Below the pieces are notes generated by a model. That model searched no databases. It had not been told where the DNA came from and was given only the letters and a program-made list of their open reading frames with translations. This document shows positions 44,365-51,860 of a stretch of 64,000 nt of DNA, one piece after another (position 1 is the stretch's first letter; every line of letters begins with the position of its first letter). The position numbers and the translations under genes are program-made. Location of the stretch: positions 5,704,001 to 5,768,000 of the forward strand of contig NZ_CP032382.1 in the NCBI RefSeq assembly GCF_003589925.1, written 5' to 3'. The DNA comes from Chryseolinea soli (lineage in GTDB: Bacteria; Bacteroidota; Bacteroidia; Cytophagales; Cyclobacteriaceae).

Positions 44365-44745
44365 CTAGTAGATGAATTGCTCCAGGACGATCTGGCCATC
44401 TTTTACTTTATAGACCATGAGTTCGTTGATGACAACTCGTCCATGACCTTCCACCGTCATATCCATTTCCCGGCCCACAGCAAAATGATCGCCACCCACA
44501 ATGGGATGGGTGGTATACATCCGGTGAACGGCCTGCACCTTCGCCACAAAAGCTTCACCCTTTTTGCGAACGGGACCTTTGCCTTCTGCATCCTGGAGAT
44601 ACGCTGAGTTTGGAGGCTCTATGCTTCTCACATTGTCGGCAAAAAGCTCATCCTGGATCTCGAACCAACGTTCTTCTTGGGCTAATGTGTCAAAACGGTC
44701 TGCCACTTGCTGTGTGGTCAGCGCTTCTTTTGTTTTCGCTGTCAT
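44365..44745 (-). CDS. SnoaL-like / NTF2-fold protein
   Basis: 126-residue protein with the cone-shaped NTF2-like pattern: VADRFDTLAQEERWFEIQDE, LFADNVRSIEP, GGDHFAVGREMDMTVEGHGR and VYKVKDGQIVLEQFIY at the end. No catalytic residues can be assigned. It is the third gene of an operon with the ArsR regulator (12-base gap) and an SRPBCC protein. Confidence 0.82.
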   Translation of the reverse strand: MTAKTKEALTTQQVADRFDTLAQEERWFEIQDELFADNVRSIEPPNSAYLQDAEGKGPVRKKGEAFVAKVQAVHRMYTTHPIVGGDHFAVGREMDMTVEGHGRVVINELMVYKVKDGQIVLEQFIY

Positions 44746-44757
44746 AAAGTTTTGGAT

Positions 44758-45087
44758 TTATTTTTTGTTGAGTGATTTGTTATGTAGCAGGGTCTCTAAC
44801 TTTTTTAGTTTCGATACCCAGAATTTGTCAAAGTAGTCGATCCATTCCTGCAGGTGGTGGAAGCCGTCTGGCTTCAAGGTGCAATGCCGCTCCCGGCCAA
44901 TGTCCTGGATCGAAATGAACCCCGCGGCGTGCAATATTTTGATATGTTTTGAAACAGCGGGGCGGCTCATGTCAAAATGTTCCCCCAGGCTGTTGATGGT
45001 AAGGCTGTCCTTGGAGAGCAGCCTTAACATCTTCCGCCTGCTCGGGTCGGCGATGGCCTGGAAGGCATCAAATCTGGGCTGTACCAT
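44758..45087 (-). CDS. ArsR-family winged-helix repressor
   Basis: 109 residues from MVQPRFDAFQAIADPSRRKM. The HTH is LTINSLGEHFDMSRPAVSKH with the wing SIQDIGRERHCTLKPDG, as in ArsR regulators that are paired with SRPBCC genes; no Cys metal site is seen. Its ATG lies 20 bases inside the end of the SRPBCC gene, so the two are coupled. The operon promoter carries two identical palindromes that are good candidates for its operator (autoregulation). The open frame extends 36 bases upstream. Confidence 0.9.
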   Translation of the reverse strand: MVQPRFDAFQAIADPSRRKMLRLLSKDSLTINSLGEHFDMSRPAVSKHIKILHAAGFISIQDIGRERHCTLKPDGFHHLQEWIDYFDKFWVSKLKKLETLLHNKSLNKK

Positions 45088-45517
45088 ATTTGGCGTTGAG
45101 ACGGTCTGCGATCTTTTGTACATTTTTCGACCAACCCTCGGTCATGCCCTCATACAGTTTCAGGTTTTCGATTTCCGAAAAGCCGCTGTGCTCCAGCAAC
45201 AGGTCCGTACCTTTTTCGTTGGGTTGCAATTTCCATACGACCAACGTGTCCAGCGTGATCTTGCCGCCACCGGGTCCGGCCTTCCAGGAATAGGAGAGCT
45301 TTTTGAGAGGAACGATCTCCAGCACGGTGCAATACATAATGCCGTCGATATCGAGACTGGGGATCGGGTTGGTCTTGAATTGAAAGTCGTGCCCGACGAT
45401 GGGCTGAAAATCATTTTTCATCAGCCACTGCGCCATCAGTTCGGCGTTGGTCAGATAGTCCCACACCATTTCAGGCGGGTGGGGAAGGAAGAATTTGTGA
45501 TGGATGCTCTTGGTCAT
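45068..45517 (-). CDS. SRPBCC (AHSA1-like) domain protein
   Basis: 149-residue START-like ligand-binding protein: HKFFLPHPPEMVWDYLTNAE, LMAQWLMKNDFQPIVGHDFQ, LSYSWKAGPGGGKITLDTLV and GMTEGWSKNVQKIADRLNAK. It is the first gene of the SRPBCC-ArsR-SnoaL operon. Pairs of AHSA1-like proteins with ArsR regulators are common, and the SRPBCC protein is thought to sense or handle a small hydrophobic ligand. Cytoplasmic, with no signal. Its promoter is described at 45540-45571. Confidence 0.9.
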   Translation of the reverse strand: MTKSIHHKFFLPHPPEMVWDYLTNAELMAQWLMKNDFQPIVGHDFQFKTNPIPSLDIDGIMYCTVLEIVPLKKLSYSWKAGPGGGKITLDTLVVWKLQPNEKGTDLLLEHSGFSEIENLKLYEGMTEGWSKNVQKIADRLNAKYGTAQI

Positions 45518-45522
45518 AATAT

Positions 45523-45538
45523 GTAACTTTTAAGTTAC
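45523..45538. promoter_or_regulatory. Operator palindrome O2 for the ArsR-type repressor
   Basis: GTAACTTTTAAGTTAC has 7-base arms GTAACTT/AAGTTAC around TT. It sits 5 bases upstream of the SRPBCC ATG, over the expected transcription start. Confidence 0.75.
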
Positions 45539-45539
45539 T

Positions 45540-45571
45540 CAAACGTACAGGTAACTTTTAAGTTACCCAAA
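45540..45571 (-). promoter_or_regulatory. Promoter of the SRPBCC-ArsR-SnoaL operon
   Basis: On the minus strand TTTG (45571-45568), a 20-base spacer and TACGTTTG (45547-45540) match the Bacteroidota consensus TTTG-N20-TAnnTTTG at every fixed position. Operator O1 lies inside the spacer and O2 just downstream of the -7 element, so a bound repressor would block both. Confidence 0.8.
45551..45566. promoter_or_regulatory. Operator palindrome O1 for the ArsR-type repressor
   Basis: Identical 16-base copy of O2, with start-to-start spacing of 28 bases. It lies within the promoter spacer. Confidence 0.75.
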
Positions 45572-45653
45572 TGATGGAGAAAAAAAGTGACAAATATTTA
45601 TTTGTCGCTTCTGTTGATTTGGTTTACTGCCTGCCTGCGGCTCGGCCATGGCG

Positions 45654-46124
45654 TTAGTTTTGCGCTGCCGCCGTTTTCTCTTCCTTAGGAGTAGGATGGC
45701 CCTTGCCGGTGTTGATCAGGCTCGCCAAACTTTGTTGTACGTACTGACTCCAGGCATTGGAGCAGGCATCAAAGCATTCACCTTCCGGAGCCAGGCCCAG
45801 GTGTGTGAAGCGGATTTGAGTCGTCTTATCCTTTTCGAAGATCTCGAAACTGATCTTCGTGCCGGTCCATTCGTCTTTCTCTTCAATAAAATTGAGATGG
45901 CTGTACGTAACGAGCCATACTACTTTTTTGTCGGGAATGACTTCCACTAGTTTTTGTGTGGAGACGTGTACCTCGCCAAACCGAACGGTAAATTCGTCGT
46001 TCAGCTTTTGTGACCGGCCTTCCAGATTTTCGGTCCACCATTTGGTAACGTTGTTAATGCCTTTGAAGGCTTCTTGTGCGGTCGCATGGACCGTTATGGT
46101 TGTCGTGTAGTCTTGCGTTTTCAT
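45654..46124 (-). CDS. SRPBCC-domain protein
   Basis: 156 residues: TTTITVHATAQEAFKGINNV, WWTENLEGRSQKLNDEFTVR, VEVIPDKKVVWLVTYSHLNF and EDEWTGTKISFEIF-like strands, ending in a basic, Ala-rich tail. It is a START-like small-ligand protein, paralogous to the gene at 46223 (same WW, LNDEF, DKKVVWLV and HLGL blocks). It lies 136 bases upstream of the SRPBCC-ArsR operon on the same strand, and the operator region in between separates them. The ligand is unknown. Confidence 0.87.
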   Translation of the reverse strand: MKTQDYTTTITVHATAQEAFKGINNVTKWWTENLEGRSQKLNDEFTVRFGEVHVSTQKLVEVIPDKKVVWLVTYSHLNFIEEKDEWTGTKISFEIFEKDKTTQIRFTHLGLAPEGECFDACSNAWSQYVQQSLASLINTGKGHPTPKEEKTAAAQN

Positions 46125-46222
46125 TTTAGGGTTTGTTTATAAATAGGACTGAATTGTAAAAAGCCTGCCCCGGATCTTAGGCCATTTCTCCGGGGCAAGC
46201 GGATCAAAGATGTTGCGACAGC

Positions 46223-46714
46223 TTAGGCCGACCGCAATTTCTCTTCGTGTTGGGTTCTGGCCGGTTTGCTCTTGCCGTTCGGCATACCCTTGCCGGTGGC
46301 GATGAGGCCGGGCAAACTTTTCTGTATATAATGGGTCCAGCCATCGGAGCACGCATCAAAACACTCGTGTTCCGGGGTCAATCCCAAGTGTGTGAAGCGG
46401 ATCGCTGTTTTGTTGTCCTTTTTGGAGATATCAAAACTGATTTTCGTGCCCGTCCATTCGGTGGTGTCTTTTGTGAAATTGAAGTAGTTGTTCAGCACCA
46501 GCCAAACGACTTTCTGGTCGGGAATAACTTCCACGAGCTTGATCCGGCAACGGTGAATCTCTTCGTAGCGATAGTCGAACTCGTCGTTGAGTTTGCTCGT
46601 GCCGCCTTCAATGTCTTCCGACCACCATCCGCGAACGTTGTTGATGGCGTTGAAAACTTCCTTTGGAGTCTGGTCTACCAATACCGTAGTGGTGAAATCT
46701 GTTGTTGCTGTCAT
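46223..46714 (-). CDS. SRPBCC-domain protein (paralog)
   Basis: 163 residues: TTTVLVDQTPKEVFNAINNV, GWWSEDIEGGTSKLNDEFDY, VIPDQKVVWLVLNNYFNFTK, RFTHLGLTPEHECFDACSDG. It shares most marks with the protein at 45654, so the two arose by duplication; both keep the Cys in ECFDACS. It is divergent from a GlxA-type regulator (46892). A full TAnnTTTG match lies at 46789-46796 on the minus strand, 75 bases upstream of the start. Confidence 0.87.
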   Translation of the reverse strand: MTATTDFTTTVLVDQTPKEVFNAINNVRGWWSEDIEGGTSKLNDEFDYRYEEIHRCRIKLVEVIPDQKVVWLVLNNYFNFTKDTTEWTGTKISFDISKKDNKTAIRFTHLGLTPEHECFDACSDGWTHYIQKSLPGLIATGKGMPNGKSKPARTQHEEKLRSA

Positions 46715-46788
46715 TTTCTATGGGTTTTGCTGTTTGAAATATTTAAAAGGATCTTTCCTTCGTGACTGATTTTTTCATAAGAACAAGA

Positions 46789-46796
46789 CAAAACTA
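46789..46796 (-). promoter_or_regulatory. Candidate -7 element for the SRPBCC gene at 46223
   Basis: TAGTTTTG on the minus strand fits TAnnTTTG. No TTTG at the expected -33 distance was found, so it is only suggestive. Confidence 0.3.
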
Positions 46797-46843
46797 CCGT
46801 CTGAATTTGGTATCATTGGAGTGTGAAATAGACATTGTGTCGG

Positions 46844-46875
46844 GTTGATTTGGACAAAATAATCACCCATCTTTG
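46844..46875 (+). promoter_or_regulatory. Candidate promoter of the GlxA-type regulator
   Basis: GTTG (46844-46847), a 20-base spacer and CATCTTTG (46868-46875) match TTTG and TAnnTTTG with one change each. It lies 16 bases before the ATG at 46892 and inside the longer open frame, which supports 46892 as the true start. Confidence 0.45.
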
Positions 46876-46891
46876 GTTAAAGCTTTTCGCC

Positions 46892-47872
46892 ATGAAACAA
46901 GTAACGATAGTCGTCCCCAAAGGAGATGTGAACCTGAGCAGCATCACCGGCTCCTATGAAATTCTGACCCGTGCCAACGAACATTGGCGGGCGATGGGCA
47001 ACAAATCGATGATCGAAGTCCGCATCGCCGGTTTTGTAAAGGAGTTGAAAATGGATCTCGGTTTCTTTTCGGTCAATCCCGTGAACATCCGGGAAGTAAA
47101 AAAGAACGACCTGGTGATCATCCCGTCTCTTGCTTATGACGAACATGTGATGGAGGACAACAAGGAACTGATCACCTGGATCAAAGAACAATACAAAGGC
47201 GGTTCCGAAGTGGCGAGCATTTGCACCGGCGTATTTTTGTTGGCCGCTACCGGCTTGCTGGAAGGAAAAACCTGCTCCACGCATTGGCACGTGGAAGCTC
47301 CCTTCAAACAACTGTTCCCCAACATCAACCTTCACATCGAAAAACTGATCACTGCCGAGAAAGGAATATACACCAACGGTGGGGGATACTCCTTCCTGAA
47401 TCTGATGCTTTTCTTAGTGGAAGAATATTTCGATCGCCAGACCGCGATCTATTGCTCGAAGATCTTTCAGATCGATATTGAAAGAAACTCACAGTCGCCC
47501 TTTCATATTTTTCAAACGCAGAAAAACCATGGCGACGAATTGGTTTGCAAAGCACAAACCTATATTGAAGAAAACCTCAGTGAGAAAATTTCTTTTGAAG
47601 ACCTGGCTTCCCGGCTGGCGATCAGCCGGCGTAACTTTGACCGGCGCTTTATCAAAGCCACCGGCAACACCCCGGTGGAATATCTGCAACGTGTGAAGGT
47701 GGAAGTGGCAAAGAGTACGTTGGAGAAAGGAAGAAAAAGTATTTATGAAGTCATGAACGATGTCGGCTATTCCGACGACAAAGCGTTCCGGGAAGTTTTT
47801 AAAAGGATCACGGGCATGTCGCCTTTGGATTACCGGGCGAAGTATAATAAGGAGCCGGTATTGGCTTCGTGA
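46892..47872 (+). CDS. GlxA-type regulator: DJ-1/PfpI domain plus AraC HTH
   Basis: 326 residues starting MKQVTIVVPKGDVNLSSITG. The N-terminal DJ-1/PfpI-like domain has NDLVIIPSLAYDEHVM and EVASICTGVFLLAATGLLEG with the nucleophile-elbow Cys, then CSTHWHVEAPF. The C-terminal AraC domain has ISFEDLASRLAISRRNFDRR and VMNDVGYSDDKAFREVFKRI, ending in GMSPLDYRAKYN. It is a ligand-responsive transcription factor, probably for the divergent SRPBCC gene. A bidirectional terminator separates it from the next gene. Confidence 0.9.
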   Translation: MKQVTIVVPKGDVNLSSITGSYEILTRANEHWRAMGNKSMIEVRIAGFVKELKMDLGFFSVNPVNIREVKKNDLVIIPSLAYDEHVMEDNKELITWIKEQYKGGSEVASICTGVFLLAATGLLEGKTCSTHWHVEAPFKQLFPNINLHIEKLITAEKGIYTNGGGYSFLNLMLFLVEEYFDRQTAIYCSKIFQIDIERNSQSPFHIFQTQKNHGDELVCKAQTYIEENLSEKISFEDLASRLAISRRNFDRRFIKATGNTPVEYLQRVKVEVAKSTLEKGRKSIYEVMNDVGYSDDKAFREVFKRITGMSPLDYRAKYNKEPVLAS

Positions 47873-47881
47873 GTGTCTGAA

Positions 47882-47917
47882 AAAAAAGCTGTCATCACTT
47901 CTGAAGACAGCTTTTTT
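47882..47917. terminator. Bidirectional rho-independent terminator
   Basis: AAAAAAGCTGTC (47882-47893) pairs with GACAGCTTTTTT (47906-47917) around a 12-base loop. It has T-runs on both strands and lies between the convergent regulator and hydrolase genes. Confidence 0.88.
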
Positions 47918-47949
47918 ATTGTTGAATATTTAAAGGAGCTCCCTGTTTG

Positions 47950-48771
47950 TCAGGATTTAATAAACGCCAAGAGGTCGGCATTTATCTTGGCGGCCTCAGT
48001 TGTCGGCATGCCATGCGGAAAGCCGGGGTAGGATATGAGCTTTCCATTCTTTAAGAGTTTAACAGCTCTTGCCCCCGTGAGTGCAAACGGCACGATCTGG
48101 TCATCCTCGCCGTGCATTACCAGTACGGGCACTTGCACGCTTTTGAGGTCCTCCGTAAAATCGGTTTCTGAAAAAGCTTTGATGCAATCGTAATGTGCTT
48201 TGATCCCGCCCATCATGCCCTGACGCCACCAATTGTCGCGGATGCCTTGCGATATTTTTGCGCCTTCGCGATTATAACCATAGAAGGGAATGGTGAAATC
48301 CTGAAAGTATTGAGGCCGTTGTGTCGCGGTGCCGGTACGTATCTCGTCGAATATCGACAGCGGAATGCCGTCGGGATTATTTTTCGTTTGAACCATGAGG
48401 GGAGTGACTGCACTGATCAACACCGCTTTCGCGACACGTCCTTGTCCATGTTTTGCAACATAGCGGATCACCTCGCCGCCACCGGTGGAGTGACCAACGT
48501 GTACGGCATTTTTCAAATCGAGCGCTTTCGTAAGCTCAGCAACATCCGCCGCGTAAGTATCCATGTTGTGCCCCTCGGCGGTTTGTGAGGATCTTCCGTG
48601 TCCTCTGCGATCGTGCGCGATCACTCTAAACCCGAGGTTCAGGAAGAACATCATTTGTGCATCCCAGTCATCGCCGGATAAAGGCCAACCGTGGTGAAAG
48701 AAAATGGGTTGGCCTGTTCCCCAATCTTTGTAATAAATTTCTGTGCCGTCTTTTACTGTGATCTTGCTCAT
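47950..48771 (-). CDS. Alpha/beta hydrolase, non-heme chloroperoxidase/esterase type
   Basis: 273-residue cytoplasmic hydrolase. PIFFHHGWPLSGDDWDAQM holds the oxyanion region, VIAHDRRGHGRSSQ follows, the nucleophile Ser is in VHVGHSTGGGEVIRY, the acid Asp in VLVMHGEDDQIVPF and the His in YPGFPHGMPTT. This pattern (DRRGHGRS, GHSTGGGE) is that of cofactor-free haloperoxidase-like esterases. The natural substrate is unknown. It stands alone; the following 390 bases hold no gene. Confidence 0.92.
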   Translation of the reverse strand: MSKITVKDGTEIYYKDWGTGQPIFFHHGWPLSGDDWDAQMMFFLNLGFRVIAHDRRGHGRSSQTAEGHNMDTYAADVAELTKALDLKNAVHVGHSTGGGEVIRYVAKHGQGRVAKAVLISAVTPLMVQTKNNPDGIPLSIFDEIRTGTATQRPQYFQDFTIPFYGYNREGAKISQGIRDNWWRQGMMGGIKAHYDCIKAFSETDFTEDLKSVQVPVLVMHGEDDQIVPFALTGARAVKLLKNGKLISYPGFPHGMPTTEAAKINADLLAFIKS

Positions 48772-49162
48772 TTTAATAGGGTTTTTGTGTTGTTTGTTAA
48801 TAAGGTCATCGTGCCTAACGAATCCTTAAGTTAACACGAATGTTTGATGCCAGGAACATGCGATTTGCGTATTCTAAGATCGAGCGTGTTCTTTTCTTTG
48901 TTCGAACGTTTGCGAAGGATATTATTTTTTTGAGCGTCGAAAGCTTGGTGGGACATTCTATATTCCTGCAGGGAACGCAGCCTTGGCCATATGTCATATA
49001 TATATCCCTACTTCGTCGTGCGCTGCCTGAAATATGCGTATCTTACATTTCCTGCGAAAGCTTCTGAATTTTTTTTGCCATTCTTTTGAAAATCCCCGGT
49101 CGGATAAGCGGTTAATTAAAAGAGGTTGCTGACAAGCACGGCAACTCTTATTCGCCCACGGA
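48772..49162. other. Spacer without a recognised gene
   Basis: 390 AT-rich bases between divergent genes. Apart from an AT-rich run near 49000 and a TACATTTC (49045-49052) that resembles a -7 element, nothing was recognised. Confidence 0.4.
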
Positions 49163-49624
49163 ATGAACTATACGGGAATCATAAAATCAATGACCATGGG
49201 AATAGCGTTATTCTTGTCTTTAGGGACGACGGGAATTAATGTGATGTCACCGGCCGAGCGATTGATTGGGGTGTGGGAATCCGAAGAGAAAAATCTTTTG
49301 ATAAAAATATCCAAAGAAGGAGCTCATTTCGTGGGGACGATGACCTATTACCAATGTGCTACTGAAACGATCATGCGCTCCAGAGTCGACATCGAGAATC
49401 CCGATCCCAGGCTGGTGAGCCGGAAGCTACTCGGATTGAAGTTGGTTGAAAAGCTCTCGTATCAGGGAAATGACGTATGGGGAGGGGGCAAGATCTACGA
49501 TCCCAATTCAGGCAAAACGTACGATGCCAGAGTTCAGCTGACAAACTCAAATACCCTGGTGGTCAGAGGCTACTGGAGATTCAGATGGCTTGGCAGGAGC
49601 ATGGTATTTAATAGAAGAGAATAG
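49163..49624 (+). CDS. DUF2147-family exported protein
   Basis: 153 residues with an N-terminal hydrophobic signal (SMTMGIALFLSLGTTGINVM). The DUF2147 marks are LIGVWESEEKNLLIKISKEG, LLGLKLVEKLSYQGNDVWGG and KIYDPNSGKTYDARVQLTNS, ending in LVVRGYWRFRWLGRSMVFNR. Family members are small periplasmic beta-rich proteins of unknown function. It is convergent with a lipoprotein gene 56 bases away. Confidence 0.87.
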   Translation: MNYTGIIKSMTMGIALFLSLGTTGINVMSPAERLIGVWESEEKNLLIKISKEGAHFVGTMTYYQCATETIMRSRVDIENPDPRLVSRKLLGLKLVEKLSYQGNDVWGGGKIYDPNSGKTYDARVQLTNSNTLVVRGYWRFRWLGRSMVFNRRE

Positions 49625-49680
49625 CCCGAACTAGCAAAGTAGTTTCGAATTGACATTTACAGCGGAGAAGACCACACAAC

Positions 49681-50067
49681 TCATTTGACATTTGACTTTG
49701 CGCATCCCAATCCTTTCCAAAATTCTGGCGGATATTTTAATGGAACCTCTTTTGTTCCTTCACCGCCAAAGGAAGAAAATTCAGTATTTAAATTTAATTC
49801 ATAGACAGAGTCAAGTCTCGTATACTCAATAGAATTGAATAGGGATGAATCCATTGCCGATAGGAATTTCAAGTCAGACAAAGCGTTTGGATAACTTCCA
49901 TTTCTGAGCTTATGCAATTCTATGTATGCAATGGCTTTTTTGAGCTCCTGATCGGCCAGCATTTTTTGAGCAACCATCATCCCCTCATTTATTTCTTCTT
50001 TTACGCGGTCAGGGATGCAAGACGATAGCAATACCGTGAGTATCAACGGCAACATTAATTTTTTCAT
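49681..50067 (-). CDS. Small hypothetical lipoprotein
   Basis: 128 residues. The signal MKKLMLPLILTVLLSSC has a lipobox Cys at position 17. The mature part is short and helical at first (EEINEGMMVAQKMLADQELK), with KLRNGSYPNALSDLKFL, a segment reminiscent of the helix after the cleavage site in pseudopilin-like proteins. No family is recognised. It stands alone on the minus strand. Confidence 0.7.
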   Translation of the reverse strand: MKKLMLPLILTVLLSSCIPDRVKEEINEGMMVAQKMLADQELKKAIAYIELHKLRNGSYPNALSDLKFLSAMDSSLFNSIEYTRLDSVYELNLNTEFSSFGGEGTKEVPLKYPPEFWKGLGCAKSNVK

Positions 50068-50567
50068 GGTTCGATGGTTATTTTAAATCGCGCCTGTCCC
50101 TGTGGAGATCATCACACGAATAGCATTTTTGGAGTATTCGATTGACCAACATCGGGCTGAAACCAAAGTGGTTCCGTGGCGTTCCAAATCACGCGGATAA
50201 AAATCAATATTTTTCTCAAGATTCACTAGTGAATGCCGGAAGCTCCGGGATTTGGGGTACTTCGTTGGGAACGGTTTTTTCTTGCTTTGGGTGGCATGGT
50301 TTGCCATCTGTAAGTTGAGCAAAGGGATCTATAATTTAGTAATTTTCGATACAGAAAGTTCACATGCCTTGAATCGACATTTGATGGATTTCGTTGTCTA
50401 TTAATAATTCAAATTCGTTAGCCACCTTAGATGAGCAAACGGCTGTAGTAGGAATCAGTCGAAAATTTGAACGTGACGGGGTGCTCTCAGAAATTGCGCC
50501 AATCCAAGACAGGCCTCAATACTGTCGGACAGAAAGAAAGTTCTAGCAAGTATTAAACGGGTAGATC
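50068..50567. other. Spacer without a convincing gene
   Basis: 500 bases. A 79-codon frame at 50083-50322 on the minus strand has no start context or recognisable domain and is treated as chance. No promoter or hairpin stands out. Confidence 0.4.
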
Positions 50568-51113
50568 ATGAAACGAAAATCATTTGTGGCTTCCTTGACG
50601 TTGCTTCCGGTCTTCAAGCTCTTCGGAACGCCAGGAGCCCTGGTTTCGCGGGACTGCAGAACACAACGCGATGCGGAAGGTCCTTACTACAAAGCGGGTG
50701 CTCCTTTAAAAACTACTATTGAAACGGAAGGAGAGGCGTTAACGATCACCGGAACGATTTTTCAATCGTCGGACTGTGCCACACCGGTCGCAAATGCCAC
50801 GATCGATATTTGGCATTGCGATTCGCGCGGGAACTACGACAACAGCGGATTCAAATGCCGTGGCCTGGTGAAGTCGGATCGCCAGGGCAAATATTCCTTT
50901 AAAACAATTTTTCCACCTTCCTATGGATCGAGGCCGAGGCACATACACTTTAAAGTCCGGGCCGATGGCTTTAAGGAATTGACGTCGCAAATATATTTCA
51001 AAGGCGATCCCAATTTGCAAAACGATTTTGCAAAAAATGCGGAGTCTTCGCGCGTCCTGGCGATAAAGAAAACGGAAGGCGAACAACATGGCCAGTTCGA
51101 TATATACATATGA
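50568..51113 (+). CDS. Exported intradiol ring-cleavage dioxygenase-like protein
   Basis: 181 residues with an N-terminal hydrophobic segment (SFVASLTLLPVFKLFGTPGA). The intradiol fold is shown by RDAEGPYYKAGAP, ATIDIWHCDSRGNYDNSG (Tyr ligand), GKYSFKTIFPPSYGSRPRHI (Tyr ligand followed by RPRHIHFKV with two His ligands) and LTSQIYFKGDP. The four non-heme iron ligands Tyr, Tyr, His, His are all present, so the enzyme could cleave catechol rings between the hydroxyls. Export is unusual for classic catechol dioxygenases but known for shorter members. A DUF2911 gene follows after 28 bases. Confidence 0.86.
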   Translation: MKRKSFVASLTLLPVFKLFGTPGALVSRDCRTQRDAEGPYYKAGAPLKTTIETEGEALTITGTIFQSSDCATPVANATIDIWHCDSRGNYDNSGFKCRGLVKSDRQGKYSFKTIFPPSYGSRPRHIHFKVRADGFKELTSQIYFKGDPNLQNDFAKNAESSRVLAIKKTEGEQHGQFDIYI

Positions 51114-51141
51114 ATACAACCCTAACTAAATTTTATACACT

Positions 51142-51681
51142 ATGAAAACACAAAAAAAAATGACGCTGTTTCTTGCCTTTATGTGTACGTTTCTTTTTAC
51201 GTCCGTGGTCTTTGCCCAAGGCGATAAAGCCAACCGGCCCAGTCCGCCGGCAAAAGCCACCGGAAAAATCGGCACGGCGAACATCACCATCGATTACAGC
51301 AGCCCATCCGTGAAGGGAAGAAAAATTTGGGGCGAATTAGTGCCCTATGGAAAAGCCTGGAGGGCAGGCGCCAACGAGGCCACCATCTTTGAGACAAGCA
51401 GCCCCATAAAAGTGGAAGGCAAGGATCTGCCCGCAGGCAAATACAGTTTATTTGCCATCCCCGGTGAAAAGGAGTGGACCATCATTTTCAATTCCGAGAC
51501 GGGCCAATGGGGTGTTAAGAAGGGAGGAGATGCTAATCTCGACAGGGCAAAAGACGTGCTTGCCGTGAACGTAAAGCCAAAGAAATCGGCAGCCCCGAAT
51601 GAAAAGCTTGCCTATGTCGTAGACAAGAATGGGTTTTCATTGAAATGGGAGAATGTGGAAGTTCCGGTTGCTGTGAAGTAG
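51142..51681 (+). CDS. DUF2911 exported protein
   Basis: 179 residues with a signal peptide (MTLFLAFMCTFLFTSVVFAQ). DUF2911 marks: ITIDYSSPSVKGRKIWGELV, YGKAWRAGANEATIFETS, LPAGKYSLFAIPGEKEWTII and FNSETGQWGVKKGG. It is shorter than the DUF2911 protein at 43376 and has no helical repeats. It lies 28 bases after the dioxygenase gene and probably shares its transcript, which ends at the terminator at 51700. Confidence 0.9.
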   Translation: MKTQKKMTLFLAFMCTFLFTSVVFAQGDKANRPSPPAKATGKIGTANITIDYSSPSVKGRKIWGELVPYGKAWRAGANEATIFETSSPIKVEGKDLPAGKYSLFAIPGEKEWTIIFNSETGQWGVKKGGDANLDRAKDVLAVNVKPKKSAAPNEKLAYVVDKNGFSLKWENVEVPVAVK

Positions 51682-51699
51682 CGCGGCAACATCCATAGC

Positions 51700-51761
51700 A
51701 CATAAAACGCCCAGATGCGACGTCACCCAATACGGGAACGGCGCGTCTGGGCGTTTTATGT
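51700..51761. terminator. Long-stem terminator after the dioxygenase/DUF2911 operon
   Basis: ACATAAAACGCCCAGA (51700-51715) pairs perfectly with TCTGGGCGTTTTATGT (51746-51761), a 16-bp stem with a 30-base loop. It carries TTTT inside the 3' arm. Confidence 0.7.
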
Positions 51762-51845
51762 GATGTGGGTGAGGCGAAGGATGATGAAGAAGTGACGAAT
51801 ACACCAAATAGTTGAGGGGTTACTGGCTGCAGAGTTTTTGACGGC

Positions 51846-51853
51846 TAACTTTG
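51846..51853 (+). promoter_or_regulatory. -7 element upstream of the DUF4386 gene
   Basis: TAACTTTG is a full match to TAnnTTTG and ends 7 bases before the ATG at 51861, so the transcript would be nearly leaderless. No clear TTTG was found at -33. Confidence 0.45.
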
Positions 51854-51860
51854 CGTTAAA

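Noticed and set aside
50083..50322. 79-codon minus-strand open frame in a spacer
   Set aside because: No start context, no domain and no neighbours that suggest expression; a decayed gene cannot be excluded.
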